Assembly: GCA_035577545.1 (NCBI GenBank) | Contig: DATLVI010000041.1 | Span: 108,614 to 172,613 of the forward strand | Reading direction: 5' to 3' | Length of the DNA stretch: 64,000 bases | From: Verrucomicrobiia bacterium | GTDB taxonomy: Bacteria > Verrucomicrobiota > Verrucomicrobiia > Palsa-1439 | Shown here: positions 27,113 to 35,593 of the stretch, piece after piece | Layout of the letters: every line of letters starts with the position of its first letter | Numbering within the stretch: position 1 is the first letter of the stretch | Made by a program: the position numbers and the translations under genes | Notes under the pieces: generated by a model | The model's input: only the letters and a program-made list of their open reading frames with translations | What the model was told of the DNA's origin: nothing | Databases searched by the model: none

Positions 27113-27832
27113 ATGAAATACTTAGACCGAACCCTGCACACTCCGCAAGAGAATCTCGCGGGCGACGAGGCGCTGCTCGATTGGTGCGAGGAAGGGCCGG
27201 GCGACGAAATCCTCCGCTTTTGGGAGCCTCACCAACACTTCGTCGTACTCGGTTATTCTAACAGAACTCGCGCAGAAGTGAACCTCGATTCCTGCAAAAT
27301 GCTGGGCGTCCCGGTGCTGCGCCGGTGTAGCGGCGGCGGGACGGTCTTGCAGGGGCCGGGTTGCCTGAATTACGCGCTCATTCTCAAGATTCACGGCGAC
27401 TCACCCCTCACGAACATCGCCGAGGCCAACGCGTTCATCATGAACCGCAACCGCAATGCGCTGAATTCCTTGCTCGATCGCAAGGTACTCATTCAGGGCC
27501 ACACCGACCTGACGCTGCAAGGAGTGAAATTCTCCGGCAATTCGCAACGCCGCAAACGGCACTACCTCCTTTTCCACGGCTCCTTCCTGCTCAATCTTGA
27601 TCTCGCACTGGTGGAACAGGTGCTACCGATGCCCTCCAAACAGCCGCAGTATCGCCGGAGTCGCGCACACAAAGACTTCCTCACAAACCTGAATCTACCA
27701 GCGGGCGACATTAAAGAAGCCATGAAGCACGCCTGGAATGCTGTCGACGTGCTAGAGAAGATCCCCGAGAAACACGTGGAACACCTTGTACAGGACAAAT
27801 ACGCCGCCGACGCGTGGAATTTGAAATTTTAA
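27113..27832 (+). CDS. lplA: Lipoate-protein ligase A family protein
   Basis: A 239-residue member of the LplA/LipM fold, lacking the small C-terminal domain of E. coli LplA. Family signatures are RRCSGGGTVLQGPG at about residues 63-76 and GVKFSGNSQRRKR, including the conserved lysine. It attaches lipoate, or transfers an octanoyl group, to E2 subunits. It is divergent from aceE with 60 bp between starts, which fits service to the neighbouring pyruvate dehydrogenase. The frame is open from 27023, but the ATG at 27113 matches the family start and avoids overlapping aceE. Confidence 0.88.
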   Translation: MKYLDRTLHTPQENLAGDEALLDWCEEGPGDEILRFWEPHQHFVVLGYSNRTRAEVNLDSCKMLGVPVLRRCSGGGTVLQGPGCLNYALILKIHGDSPLTNIAEANAFIMNRNRNALNSLLDRKVLIQGHTDLTLQGVKFSGNSQRRKRHYLLFHGSFLLNLDLALVEQVLPMPSKQPQYRRSRAHKDFLTNLNLPAGDIKEAMKHAWNAVDVLEKIPEKHVEHLVQDKYAADAWNLKF

Positions 27833-27875
27833 CCCCCTAGTTGCGAGCAATCCCAGCACACGCTACAATCTCTCC

Positions 27876-28307
27876 ATGAAAATTCCCGGTCTCCGCAGTC
27901 CGCATGAAAAGCTTGGTGATATCGTTTACTTTGGCCGCATGCTCGACAAAATCCGGCTCCACGCGCAGGGCAAATTGCCGGAGGATTACCACAAAGCCCT
28001 CGGCGGCGGATTCGACGGTCGTTGCTGCAGTTTTCTCGGCGTGAAATATGAGGACGTTGTCGCGCGCGTAAAGTTGGGCGGCGAAGACGTCGATACCCTC
28101 GAATGGTGTTTCACCAACGGCCGCAAGCCGTCACCGGAGGAAATCGAGATCTGGAATAGTTTCCTGCGCAAACGCGGTTGGCGCGACGATGCCAGTCAGC
28201 GCCTCGCGGAACGCAAGAAGGAATTCGGCATCTCCAACCGTGACGACATCCAAACCTTCTTCGACCTCCTTGACATCGACGAAGGCAACGAAATCCGCGC
28301 GCAGTAG
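27876..28307 (+). CDS. DUF5069 domain protein
   Basis: A 143-residue soluble protein with a typical DUF5069 sequence: the opening PGLRSPHEKLGDIVYFGRML, FDGRCCSFLGV and the later LEWCF...NSFLRKRGWRD. The function of the family is not known. It follows lplA by 43 bp in the same direction, which may be chance. Two adjacent cysteines at about 49-50 are conserved in the relatives I recall. Confidence 0.85.
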   Translation: MKIPGLRSPHEKLGDIVYFGRMLDKIRLHAQGKLPEDYHKALGGGFDGRCCSFLGVKYEDVVARVKLGGEDVDTLEWCFTNGRKPSPEEIEIWNSFLRKRGWRDDASQRLAERKKEFGISNRDDIQTFFDLLDIDEGNEIRAQ

Positions 28308-28373
28308 TAGGGTTGCTCACTTCGCAGCGTGCGCGGTGAGGACTTACAACTAGTGCCACGCCACAACCGGGTC

Positions 28374-29030
28374 TCAATTCCCCTTCTTGAAATTCCAGAA
28401 GAGCAATCTGAATTCACTGAACATGAGGCCGGTCACCGAATCCTCCGGAAAGAAGTACATGCGTTGGGTGTCGACAAGAATGTGAATGATTGGCATCAGT
28501 ATTAACTGGCCAAAATCACACGCTTTCGGCTGCTTGGTACTATGAATCGTGGGGTGGGAGAAATCAGACAACTTGGCGAAATTTTTTTGGATTACTCTTT
28601 CCCGTTCTAGCAATTCATCCATGGGCAGTCCTTTGAACGGGATATCTGCTTTTCTCTCGATCACTTCCTCAATCTTACTCTTCGTGAATTTATTGTAACG
28701 CGTCTTGATAAACTCTCCGGTGAACCATCGTTCTATCTCACCACCCGCCTCATCATCAATGACGAGGAAATACTCTACGAGCGAATGAATCTCCAAGATG
28801 AATCGGGCGAGTTGATGGACGCCCACGACGAATTCTTTGCAATACTGGTCAAATGCCGCATCGCCAGCGGAGATCGCGGTGCCAGCCAAAAGATATAAGG
28901 CATGTTTCCGGTTTTTCTGACTTAGTTCAATGGCCTCCTTAAATCTGCTATGTAACTCGTGCAATTCATGCAAGCAATCCCGGTAGGCTTCCAGTTCGGA
29001 ATCATAATCTCTGATCGTTAGATACCTCAT
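28374..29030 (-). CDS. Hypothetical helical protein, lower GC than neighbours
   Basis: A 218-residue soluble protein, predicted helical, with no signal peptide and a FSHPTIHSTKQPK segment near residue 165 that recalls the HEPN-like DUF5677 group; this link is weak. Its base composition is visibly more AT-rich than all neighbours, hinting at recent acquisition. The frame extends to a TTG at 29072 overlapping the previous gene; the ATG at 29030, which follows AGAAGG, is preferred. It is last in a chain of tightly spaced minus-strand genes. Function unknown. Confidence 0.65.
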   Translation of the reverse strand: MRYLTIRDYDSELEAYRDCLHELHELHSRFKEAIELSQKNRKHALYLLAGTAISAGDAAFDQYCKEFVVGVHQLARFILEIHSLVEYFLVIDDEAGGEIERWFTGEFIKTRYNKFTKSKIEEVIERKADIPFKGLPMDELLERERVIQKNFAKLSDFSHPTIHSTKQPKACDFGQLILMPIIHILVDTQRMYFFPEDSVTGLMFSEFRLLFWNFKKGN

Positions 29031-29062
29031 TCCTTCTAGCCTTCTATGATACGACCCGCTTC

Positions 29063-29551
29063 CTATTTCCAACTGGCAATGTCGTCGCCATCACCGTGCT
29101 CGTCGAGGCGATTAGGTCCGCACGAGTAGACGCGCACTTTCGGATCGACCGAAATCCGATACGGTTCACCCCAGGGATCGAGAAATTCCCCGGCCCCATT
29201 CATTTCAGTGGGTAGCGCCTCGACGTAGTCGAGTTTCTTGGGGTTCTGACCGTTGATTGATTCTCCCCGCAACAACCGGCAAATCTCGCCCCGCGTGCCC
29301 TTTGGGTAACTACCGTTTTCGAGGGCGAAACCATCCAGCGCCAGTGCCATGACCTGCACGTCGTGTCGGGCTTGTGAGTGTTTGCTAACGTGGGCTACGG
29401 TGAACGCTCCCACGACGGCTGCGCCAAGGATCAATACGGACAGCGCGACCCAGAAAAGCGCTGGCTTCCTCTTCAGGGTTTGTCCAGGCGGTCGCGTAGC
29501 TTGAGTGCTTCCGTTTTCCACTGCTGGCTCTCGAACTGTTGGTCCGGCCAC
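29063..29551 (-). CDS. Type II secretion GspG-like (pseudopilin C-terminal fold) protein
   Basis: A 162-residue protein with a single transmembrane helix at about 31-50 and a globular part. That part resembles the GspG C-terminal domain: the pattern ALDGFALENGSYPKGTRG, then LDPWGEPYRIS, and the calcium-loop-like end PNRLDEHGDGDDI. The prepilin cleavage site (Gly-Phe-Thr-Leu-Ile-Glu) is missing, so it is an anchored variant rather than a processed pseudopilin. The GTG start at 29551 overlaps the upstream gene by 79 bp; a GTG at 29521 is an alternative, so the N-terminus is uncertain. Confidence 0.75.
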   Translation of the reverse strand: MAGPTVREPAVENGSTQATRPPGQTLKRKPALFWVALSVLILGAAVVGAFTVAHVSKHSQARHDVQVMALALDGFALENGSYPKGTRGEICRLLRGESINGQNPKKLDYVEALPTEMNGAGEFLDPWGEPYRISVDPKVRVYSCGPNRLDEHGDGDDIASWK

Positions 29552-30279
29552 GGTTTCGCCTCCAGGACTTTGCGTAGCGCTTCTTTCGCCTCGTCCGCAC
29601 GATCATTGTCGCGCAACGCTTCGGCCAGATAAAGGTAATTCTCCGGATAGTCGGGAAACAATTCCACCGCATGCTGCAACAACCGCAACCCCTTGCGCGA
29701 ACTACCGACGCTCGTGGGTGGAGGCGGCGTGCGCAAATGCAAAATGCCCAGGATGCGCGGCGGCCCGGCCAGATCATAACGCTCGTCGAGTTCGATCGCC
29801 CGTTTCAGCGCCGTTTCCATCTCCCCCACCGCACTCAGCCCATACGAACGATCCACGTCGGCCAGCAATCCGACATTCAGCGCGTACCAGTAGCATCCCT
29901 CGACGCCATCGGTCTTCAAGGCGCGCGCCTGTCGCGCGAGCACCACCCCGCGCCGGGCTGCTTCCTTTCGAAATTCCTCGCGTGTTTCGTTCTCAGCCAG
30001 GAATGCCAGCGCCTGCGCCGCCTGCCATTGCGCGTCGTAATCATCGCGTAACGTCCGGGCCGCCTGCTCGAGCAGACGGGCGGCGGTGCTGACCGATGCC
30101 AGTCCGCGCGGCTGCTGGTTGTACAACGCCAGTCCGTCCGTGTGCGCCTTCTGCGCTTCTTCCGTGGTGAGAGCCAGCGGCTGCTGGGAATCAGTAGTGT
30201 GGACGTTCCCCACAGACGAGCAACCGCACGCTGCCACAATCAGAGCTCCCAACAACAACACCGCGCGCCTACTTGCCAT
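29473..30279 (-). CDS. Lipoprotein with TPR-like helical repeats
   Basis: 268 residues. The N-terminus MASRRAVLLLGALIVAACGC is a lipoprotein signal with the lipobox cysteine near residue 18. The rest is a helical repeat protein with several TPR-like units, clearest in RLLQHAVELFPDYPENYLYL and RADEAKEALRKVLEAKP. It recalls the T-component-like TPR lipoproteins, but no partner is visible here. A frame extends to 30375; the ATG at 30279 is chosen because it opens the lipoprotein signal and overlaps the previous stop by 11 bp, indicating coupling. Confidence 0.75.
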   Translation of the reverse strand: MASRRAVLLLGALIVAACGCSSVGNVHTTDSQQPLALTTEEAQKAHTDGLALYNQQPRGLASVSTAARLLEQAARTLRDDYDAQWQAAQALAFLAENETREEFRKEAARRGVVLARQARALKTDGVEGCYWYALNVGLLADVDRSYGLSAVGEMETALKRAIELDERYDLAGPPRILGILHLRTPPPPTSVGSSRKGLRLLQHAVELFPDYPENYLYLAEALRDNDRADEAKEALRKVLEAKPWPDQQFESQQWKTEALKLRDRLDKP

Positions 30280-31147
30280 AAAACAGTTTCTCCGCCTTTG
30301 AAAGCTTGCCGGAGTCGATGTCGGTGAACGACTCGACACGAATGCTCTGCAAAACCTTCTGCCCTTCTTCGCCACCGTTCATGTCCTTCAACACCTGTTT
30401 CAGTTTGTCGAGGTTCACCGCTTCGCTTTTCGGACCAAACACCACCACAAGATCACGCGGCAACTCCTCCGACTGATAAACCACCTTCAGTTTCTGGCCG
30501 GAATCAGGATCATCCTTGAACAGGGCCCACGCGCCTGTTTCCAGCAACACGGCGTCCGCCGCTTTCTTGGAACTCTCCGCCAGATCGAACACCGCGCCTT
30601 CCACGTCCAGGGTCTGTTGCAGTCGAATCTCCTCGCCTAGTTTGCCTTGCAGGACCACACCGATCACGTATCGCTGCTCGCCGGCCAGGGGTGTCGTAAT
30701 CGTCTTCCCCTCCAACTTCGCCAGATCCTCCGCCCCGTCCTTCTTTGTGACCAGGACGTAACGCTCCTCTTTCACACCCGCGCGCTTGGTTTCCAACAGT
30801 GGCTCCATTCCCAGCGCCTTCGCGTACGTCAGGTAAAACCCGGCCGTGACGATGCCCAGTGCCGGTTTGCTTTTCCCGCTGAACTCCGCGGCTTTCACGG
30901 GATCATTCATCACCCGCGGCTCGAACGCGTTCGTCGCCCCGGCAACTTTCTCTCCAATGTACGCTGTCAATCCGGACACCGTCGGCGCGGCAATTTCCTG
31001 CGTGGCAAACTTCTCTCCCGTCTTGAGAAACAGGAACGGCCGCGGACCTTCGGCGCGCGCGGCCACACCAATACTCATTGTCGCCATTAGCAGAAGAGCC
31101 AGTGCTTTTATGGTCGATGTCCCATCCAGTTTTTGCTGACGATCCAA
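30269..31147 (-). CDS. Periplasmic binding protein, PhnD/phosphonate-type-like
   Basis: A 292-residue exported protein with a signal peptide ending near ARAEG. The mature part has the two-lobe periplasmic binding pattern of the phosphate/phosphonate PhnD-like group: LTAYIGEKVAG, a lobe with PALGIVTAGFYLTYAKA, then KDGAEDLAKLEGKTITTP. No ABC permease or ATPase gene is adjacent, so it may be an orphan sensor or a partner of distant transport genes. The start is uncertain: a TTG at 31147 overlaps the upstream gene by 40 bp, and the next ATG (31087) would cut the signal peptide. Confidence 0.75.
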   Translation of the reverse strand: MDRQQKLDGTSTIKALALLLMATMSIGVAARAEGPRPFLFLKTGEKFATQEIAAPTVSGLTAYIGEKVAGATNAFEPRVMNDPVKAAEFSGKSKPALGIVTAGFYLTYAKALGMEPLLETKRAGVKEERYVLVTKKDGAEDLAKLEGKTITTPLAGEQRYVIGVVLQGKLGEEIRLQQTLDVEGAVFDLAESSKKAADAVLLETGAWALFKDDPDSGQKLKVVYQSEELPRDLVVVFGPKSEAVNLDKLKQVLKDMNGGEEGQKVLQSIRVESFTDIDSGKLSKAEKLFYGK

Positions 31148-31965
31148 AGTTTCTCTGCTGCACTCAACCGCATCCGCCCATCGAACACGGCGAAATTGCT
31201 CTCCTCTATCTTTCGCAGGATTCTGCCGTAAATCGCGATCATCACGGCCAATGTTCCCCGGCTGTCGGCATCGATCATGTTGAGCAGCGGCTGCGCCTTT
31301 TTATAGAACCCATGCGCGCGGTTGGCCTCAAACTTCATCAACTCCAAAAACTGCGGTGTGGCGAGAGCGTTCAGGATGTCGTCCTCGGAGACGCCGAACC
31401 GCCGTAAATCTTCGAGCGGCAGGTAAATCCGCCCCATGCGTGCGTCCTCTTTCACATCGCGGAGGATGTTAGTAAGCTGAAAAGCGATCCCGCACGCTTC
31501 GGCTGGCGCCAGCGCGGCCTTATCTTGGAAACCGAAGATGGGCAGCACCACCAATCCCACCGCCGACGCGACCCGATAACAATACTTATACAGATCGTCA
31601 AACGTTGCGTAGCGTGTGGTGGTCTGGTCCATCTCCGTACCGTCAAGAAGTTCATGGAAATGACTTTGAGGAATCTTGTACCTGCGCACAGTGTCCACCA
31701 GCGCCGGCAAGGTCGGGTCTGTCGTTTGCTCACCGTTGAAGGCCGCGTCCACCTGGGCGCGCCACTGCCGCAGGGCGTCCAACGCCACTGCAGGATTGGC
31801 CGTGCTATCAGCGATGTCATCGCTACGGCGCATGAACGCGTAGATCGCGCACATCGCCGCCCGTTTTTCGCGGGGCATGACCAGGAAGGAATAATAAAAA
31901 TTCTTCCCCGTCTGTCGCGCGATCCGTCGGCAGCGCGCGTACGATTCCTCCAGGCTGACGCTCAT
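31108..31965 (-). CDS. hpnD: Presqualene diphosphate/squalene synthase, HpnD-like
   Basis: Head-to-head condensation of farnesyl diphosphates, feeding squalene to the hopene cyclase. At 285 residues it has both Asp-rich motifs of the family: RRSDDIAD at about residues 47-54 and NILRDVKED at about 168-176, plus YCYRVASAVGL. It could act as HpnD (presqualene diphosphate synthase, working with HpnC and HpnE) or as a one-enzyme synthase; hpnC and hpnE are not in the window. Phytoene synthase is a lesser alternative. It is the first gene of the overlapping minus-strand group 28374-31965. Confidence 0.85.
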   Translation of the reverse strand: MSVSLEESYARCRRIARQTGKNFYYSFLVMPREKRAAMCAIYAFMRRSDDIADSTANPAVALDALRQWRAQVDAAFNGEQTTDPTLPALVDTVRRYKIPQSHFHELLDGTEMDQTTTRYATFDDLYKYCYRVASAVGLVVLPIFGFQDKAALAPAEACGIAFQLTNILRDVKEDARMGRIYLPLEDLRRFGVSEDDILNALATPQFLELMKFEANRAHGFYKKAQPLLNMIDADSRGTLAVMIAIYGRILRKIEESNFAVFDGRMRLSAAEKLWIVSKNWMGHRP

Positions 31966-32020
31966 CCCCGCCGATTATGCCGGGCGACAGCAACAGAGGC
32001 AAGTTTGCTCTGGCATGAAA

Positions 32021-32944
32021 CTAAAATCGCCACGTCAGGGCCGCGTGCGTGCGGTAATTGGGAACGAGTTGGTCGCCGGTGCTCCGAATGCTCACCGGTA
32101 AATCGGCGCCCACTTGCGCGCTCAGCCGGGTGGACCAGGTGAAGTTGATTTGCGGGCCAACATAGACAATTGTCTCCGCCGTGTCATCGGTTGGCACACC
32201 TTGCACCGTGTCCTGACCTTTGGTTTCGCCGGAAACGACAAACTGCCCGGCCAGTGTGTGTTTGTGCCCAAGCACCAAATAAATACCCGGCCCACCGTTC
32301 CAACTCAGGTCGTTGGCAATTTGATAATCGAATGCGCCGGCGGAGCGGATCGTATATTGCATGTTCGCGGTCAGGAACAACCGTTTCCAGCGTGCGAACA
32401 CACCCGTGCCGATAAGCCCGTCGTACGACCCCGATCCCATGGTCAGATCATGACCACCGATACCGGTCGAAAAATCGGGCTCGTTCGGGTTGAGATGTTC
32501 CGCGCTGCCGGTCGGGAACTTAATCCCGCCCAGCGCCGTCCAGTTGAACGTGAAGTCCTCTTCGATTTTTTGATAGATGAGATAATTCCCGATCAAGGAC
32601 AGGTCCCCGATGCCGCTCTCGTCATGGTTGCCGCCAGCGGATGAACCATAGGCGCGATAAATCACCGGCAGATTGGCTTGCACGCCAAACCGGTCATTGA
32701 TGTTGTAACCGACGAACACCTGCGAGACCAGGCTGTCAATGTATTCCCCGTCATTCCCCACAGTGTGACCGCCCGACTGCAACGTATTGTAATATGTGAA
32801 TTGTCCGGCGACGCCACCGTACCATCCCCCGTCGCCTCGACCCTGCGCCTCCGTCGCGGCATACACGGCGCACAAATCGCAAGCCATCACTGGACCCGCG
32901 TATAACAGACCCAAAAGACACCACACCACAATAAACTTCTGCAC
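32021..32944 (-). CDS. Outer-membrane beta-barrel protein
   Basis: A 307-residue exported protein. A signal peptide covers residues 1-21, followed at once by CDLCAVY. After that come many alternating amphipathic strands with aromatic girdles, and a C-terminal Phe (ALTWRF) typical of outer-membrane barrels. It resembles transporter-type barrels of the phenol-degradation MetA/alginate-export superfamily only in general shape. The GTG start has AGGAGAG six bases upstream. It precedes a Cys-rich secreted protein and a CDF exporter on the opposite side of a 63-bp gap, so a role in metal handling is possible but unproven. Confidence 0.75.
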   Translation of the reverse strand: MQKFIVVWCLLGLLYAGPVMACDLCAVYAATEAQGRGDGGWYGGVAGQFTYYNTLQSGGHTVGNDGEYIDSLVSQVFVGYNINDRFGVQANLPVIYRAYGSSAGGNHDESGIGDLSLIGNYLIYQKIEEDFTFNWTALGGIKFPTGSAEHLNPNEPDFSTGIGGHDLTMGSGSYDGLIGTGVFARWKRLFLTANMQYTIRSAGAFDYQIANDLSWNGGPGIYLVLGHKHTLAGQFVVSGETKGQDTVQGVPTDDTAETIVYVGPQINFTWSTRLSAQVGADLPVSIRSTGDQLVPNYRTHAALTWRF

Positions 32945-33007
32945 AGAATCTCTCCTCGTTAATGAATTCCGTTCGGACAGGCCAAAGGTCCGTCCTGTTT
33001 CCTGCGC

Positions 33008-33418
33008 TCAGGCGGGAATGAGGAGTCTCGGAGGTGGGACGGGTGGTTCGGTAAGACGTGCACTGGCGCGGGTGACGGCCGGTAGCACCGGCTTCCACGC
33101 AACGCCAGGTAACAACGCGACAGGTAGCACGGGCAACACAACCTGGAACTTCACAACGATTACCATGTCGTTACTCGGTCCATTTTCGCCACACCGCGAG
33201 GCCCGTAACGAACATCCGGATTTCGTTTGAGTTCCCATCGAGCAACAGCAACATGCGCCGTGTTTCTGCATTTCGAGGGAACAGCAGCATGGAGGCGGAG
33301 CGGAGGGGCGAATGGCAGCCGCTTGTGAAATGGGAAGATCCGCCTGCACCAGCAAAAACGCCGTCAGCAGAAACAAGGCAACGACGCAATTAAACCGAGA
33401 GTATTTCACGCCCGTCAA
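33008..33418 (-). CDS. Cysteine-rich secreted small protein
   Basis: 136 residues with a signal peptide (about 1-34) and a cysteine-dense mature region including PPCCCSLEMQKHGACCCCS at about residues 42-60. The C-terminal part is Pro/Val-rich. The cysteine clusters suggest metal binding. It overlaps the stop of the CDF transporter gene by 4 bp and is translationally coupled to it, which supports a metal-related function (inference). The start is a TTG at 33418 or a GTG at 33409. Confidence 0.65.
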   Translation of the reverse strand: MTGVKYSRFNCVVALFLLTAFLLVQADLPISQAAAIRPSAPPPCCCSLEMQKHGACCCCSMGTQTKSGCSLRASRCGENGPSNDMVIVVKFQVVLPVLPVALLPGVAWKPVLPAVTRASARLTEPPVPPPRLLIPA

Positions 33419-34308
33419 TGTGTTACTACAGAATGCGCGTGAGGTTCAATGTGAATCGTCACGTCGAGAACGCGCGGCAGTTTCGCGCGAATGGCATCCT
33501 TCACGGTGTGGGACAATTCATGCGCTACCGCCACCGTCAGCCCGCCGTCCACTTCAACGTGCATGTCGAGCCAGTAACCGTAGCCCATCTTCCGCGCAAA
33601 ACATTTCTCAACTCCCCGCACGCCGTTCACGCGCAGAGCAACGGTGCGCGCCAAACCGGCAATGTCCTCCTTCGGGGCGGCGTCCATTAATTCATCAAGC
33701 GCGGGACGCAACAGCCGATATCCATTAAACGCGATAATCACTGCCGCAAAAATTGCCGCCCAATCGTCCGCCGCCCGATACGCCTCGCCACCCACCAGCG
33801 AGATGCTGATGCCAAGGGCCGCCGCCGCGGAAGTGATCGCGTCGCTGCGATGATGCCACGCATCGGCTTTCACCGCGCCGCTTCCAACCTCTTCCCCCAC
33901 CCGCCCCACGAAGCGGAAGAGTCCCTCCTTGACCAGAACGACGCCGAGCAAAACGAACAGCGTGTAGGCGGCGGGTGCGCGATGCGGCGTTCGAATTTCC
34001 CCTGCGGACCGCGCGCAGATGAACAGCGCCGCACCCAGCAGCATCACTGCTACCGCCGCAGTGGCGATGGCCTCGGCTTTCCCGTGGCCGTACGGGTGAT
34101 CCTTGTCGGCTGGTTTCTCGGCAATGACCACGGCGCGCCATACGATGACGGAACTGGCCGCGTCCGCCATGGATTCGATGGCGTCGGCGATTAGGGCATA
34201 CGACCGGCCGAAGATTCCTGCCAGCAGTTTGACAATCGCCAGCGCCACATTCACAGAAAGGCCCGCCATCGTGGCCCGAACGCTGCGCTGGAGGCGGTTC
34301 TGGTTCAT
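33415..34308 (-). CDS. Cation diffusion facilitator family exporter
   Basis: A 297-residue inner-membrane transporter that exchanges Zn2+, Co2+, Fe2+ or Mn2+ for protons. Membrane helices fill the first ~200 residues. The helix-2 metal site is in ADAIESMADA and the helix-5 site in DAWHHRSDAIT, with the HPYGHGKAE loop between. The C-terminal ~80 residues form the cytoplasmic dimerisation domain, with HVEVDGGLTVAVAHEL. The frame is open far upstream to 34677, but that extension is Arg/Gly-rich junk; the ATG at 34308 gives the normal family length. It starts 38 bp from the argF stop on the same strand. Confidence 0.92.
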   Translation of the reverse strand: MNQNRLQRSVRATMAGLSVNVALAIVKLLAGIFGRSYALIADAIESMADAASSVIVWRAVVIAEKPADKDHPYGHGKAEAIATAAVAVMLLGAALFICARSAGEIRTPHRAPAAYTLFVLLGVVLVKEGLFRFVGRVGEEVGSGAVKADAWHHRSDAITSAAAALGISISLVGGEAYRAADDWAAIFAAVIIAFNGYRLLRPALDELMDAAPKEDIAGLARTVALRVNGVRGVEKCFARKMGYGYWLDMHVEVDGGLTVAVAHELSHTVKDAIRAKLPRVLDVTIHIEPHAHSVVTH

Positions 34309-34346
34309 ATGATCGCGATGCCGTTGTCCGCGAAGGTCGCCGACAA

Positions 34347-35246
34347 CTATTTTGCCAGGAGTGTCATGATCGCCTTCTGCACGTGCAGGCGGTTCTCCGC
34401 CTGGTCGAAGATTGTCTTCTGGTGCGCCTGAAAAACATCCGCCGTAATTTCCTTGCCGATATACGCCGGCAGGCAGTGCATTACGAGCGCGTCGGGCTTG
34501 GCCTGCTTGAGCACTGCGGCGTTCACCTGGTACGGGGCGAGAATCTTGAGTCGGACCGCCCCCTCGGCCTCCTTGCCCATCGAAACCCAAACGTCGGTGT
34601 AAAGCACGTCGGCGTTCTTCGCCGCCGCGTCGACGTCTTCGGTCACGTGAACGTTGCCGCCCGCGCGTTTCACCCATTCACTGCCGGGCTGGAAGTTTTT
34701 TGGCGCCGCCACCCAAATCTCCATGCCCGTCTTCGCCGCGCCGAAAAGCCAGGAGTTGGCTACATTGCACGCCCCGTCCCCGAAAAAGACGACTTTTTTG
34801 CCCTTCAATGCGCCGCGTTTCTCCACGACGGTGAAAAGGTCCGCGAGGATCTGGCAGGGATGCTCGTCATCGGTAAGCGCGTTGATCACAGGAATGGACC
34901 CCGCTCCGGCGAATTGTTCGACATCGCTCTGGGCGTACGTGCGGATGACGACGCCGTGAATGTAGCGCGACAGCACACGCGCCGTGTCGGCCACCGTTTC
35001 ACCGCGGCCCATCTGGATATCATTCGTCGAAAGATACAGCGACGAACCGCCGAGTTCGCGGATGCCCACTTCAAAGCTGACCCGCGTGCGTGTGCTGGAC
35101 TTGTTAAAGATCAGCGCCCACGACTGGCCCTTGAGCGGCTGCTTCTGCTTCGCCTTGCCGCGGCCCTTTTTGAATTCCCGCGCCAGCTTGAAGATGTCCG
35201 CGATCTCGCGACCGCTGAGTTGTTCCACTGTCAGTAAATGTTTCAT
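34347..35246 (-). CDS. argF: Ornithine carbamoyltransferase
   Basis: Makes citrulline from ornithine and carbamoyl phosphate. The carbamoyl-phosphate motif Ser51-Thr-Arg-Thr-Arg55 is followed by FEVG, and MHCLPAYIG carries the ornithine-site cysteine; 299 residues is normal. It is the last gene of the argC-J-B-x-D-y-F cluster. Its start is 22 bp after the small 35269-35586 gene. Confidence 0.95.
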   Translation of the reverse strand: MKHLLTVEQLSGREIADIFKLAREFKKGRGKAKQKQPLKGQSWALIFNKSSTRTRVSFEVGIRELGGSSLYLSTNDIQMGRGETVADTARVLSRYIHGVVIRTYAQSDVEQFAGAGSIPVINALTDDEHPCQILADLFTVVEKRGALKGKKVVFFGDGACNVANSWLFGAAKTGMEIWVAAPKNFQPGSEWVKRAGGNVHVTEDVDAAAKNADVLYTDVWVSMGKEAEGAVRLKILAPYQVNAAVLKQAKPDALVMHCLPAYIGKEITADVFQAHQKTIFDQAENRLHVQKAIMTLLAK

Positions 35247-35268
35247 GATTCGCCGGTCTGCTGAACTC

Positions 35269-35586
35269 TCACAGGTGTCGTCCGCTGATTCCGCTCTGCC
35301 GATACTTCCCCTCCTCGATCTGTTCTAACCACCGGTTGAGACGCGCGGCAATCTGTTCGGGCGTCTCCTTCATCAACGCCCAGCGCACTGTGACTGTGAT
35401 GTCTTCATTGCTGACGTCCTCCAGGAAGATGCTGTTCGGCTCCATGTACTGGTTCCACATCATCAAAAAATGTTCCGAAGGTTTCTGTTCCCATGCAAAG
35501 CGCAACTTCTTCTCCTGCGCCGTGTCGATGGGCAACACCCGTTCGACATCCACCGTCTCCAAACATTTGCCAACCTTGCCATCCAT
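35269..35586 (-). CDS. Small conserved-looking protein between argD and argF
   Basis: A 105-residue soluble protein, acidic in the middle with many Trp, Glu and Gln, and no motif that I recognise. The frame extends to 35649, but the ATG at 35586 avoids overlap with argD and is a better start. It sits 7 bp after argD and 22 bp before argF, so it must be translated from the arginine transcript. A regulatory or assembly role is possible; nothing in the sequence proves it. Confidence 0.75.
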   Translation of the reverse strand: MDGKVGKCLETVDVERVLPIDTAQEKKLRFAWEQKPSEHFLMMWNQYMEPNSIFLEDVSNEDITVTVRWALMKETPEQIAARLNRWLEQIEEGKYRQSGISGRHL

Positions 35587-35593
35587 TATTATC

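Noticed and set aside
34309..34677. Extended N-terminus of the CDF exporter
   Set aside because: The extension is Arg/Gly-rich without structure and runs into argF; the family starts near the ATG at 34308.
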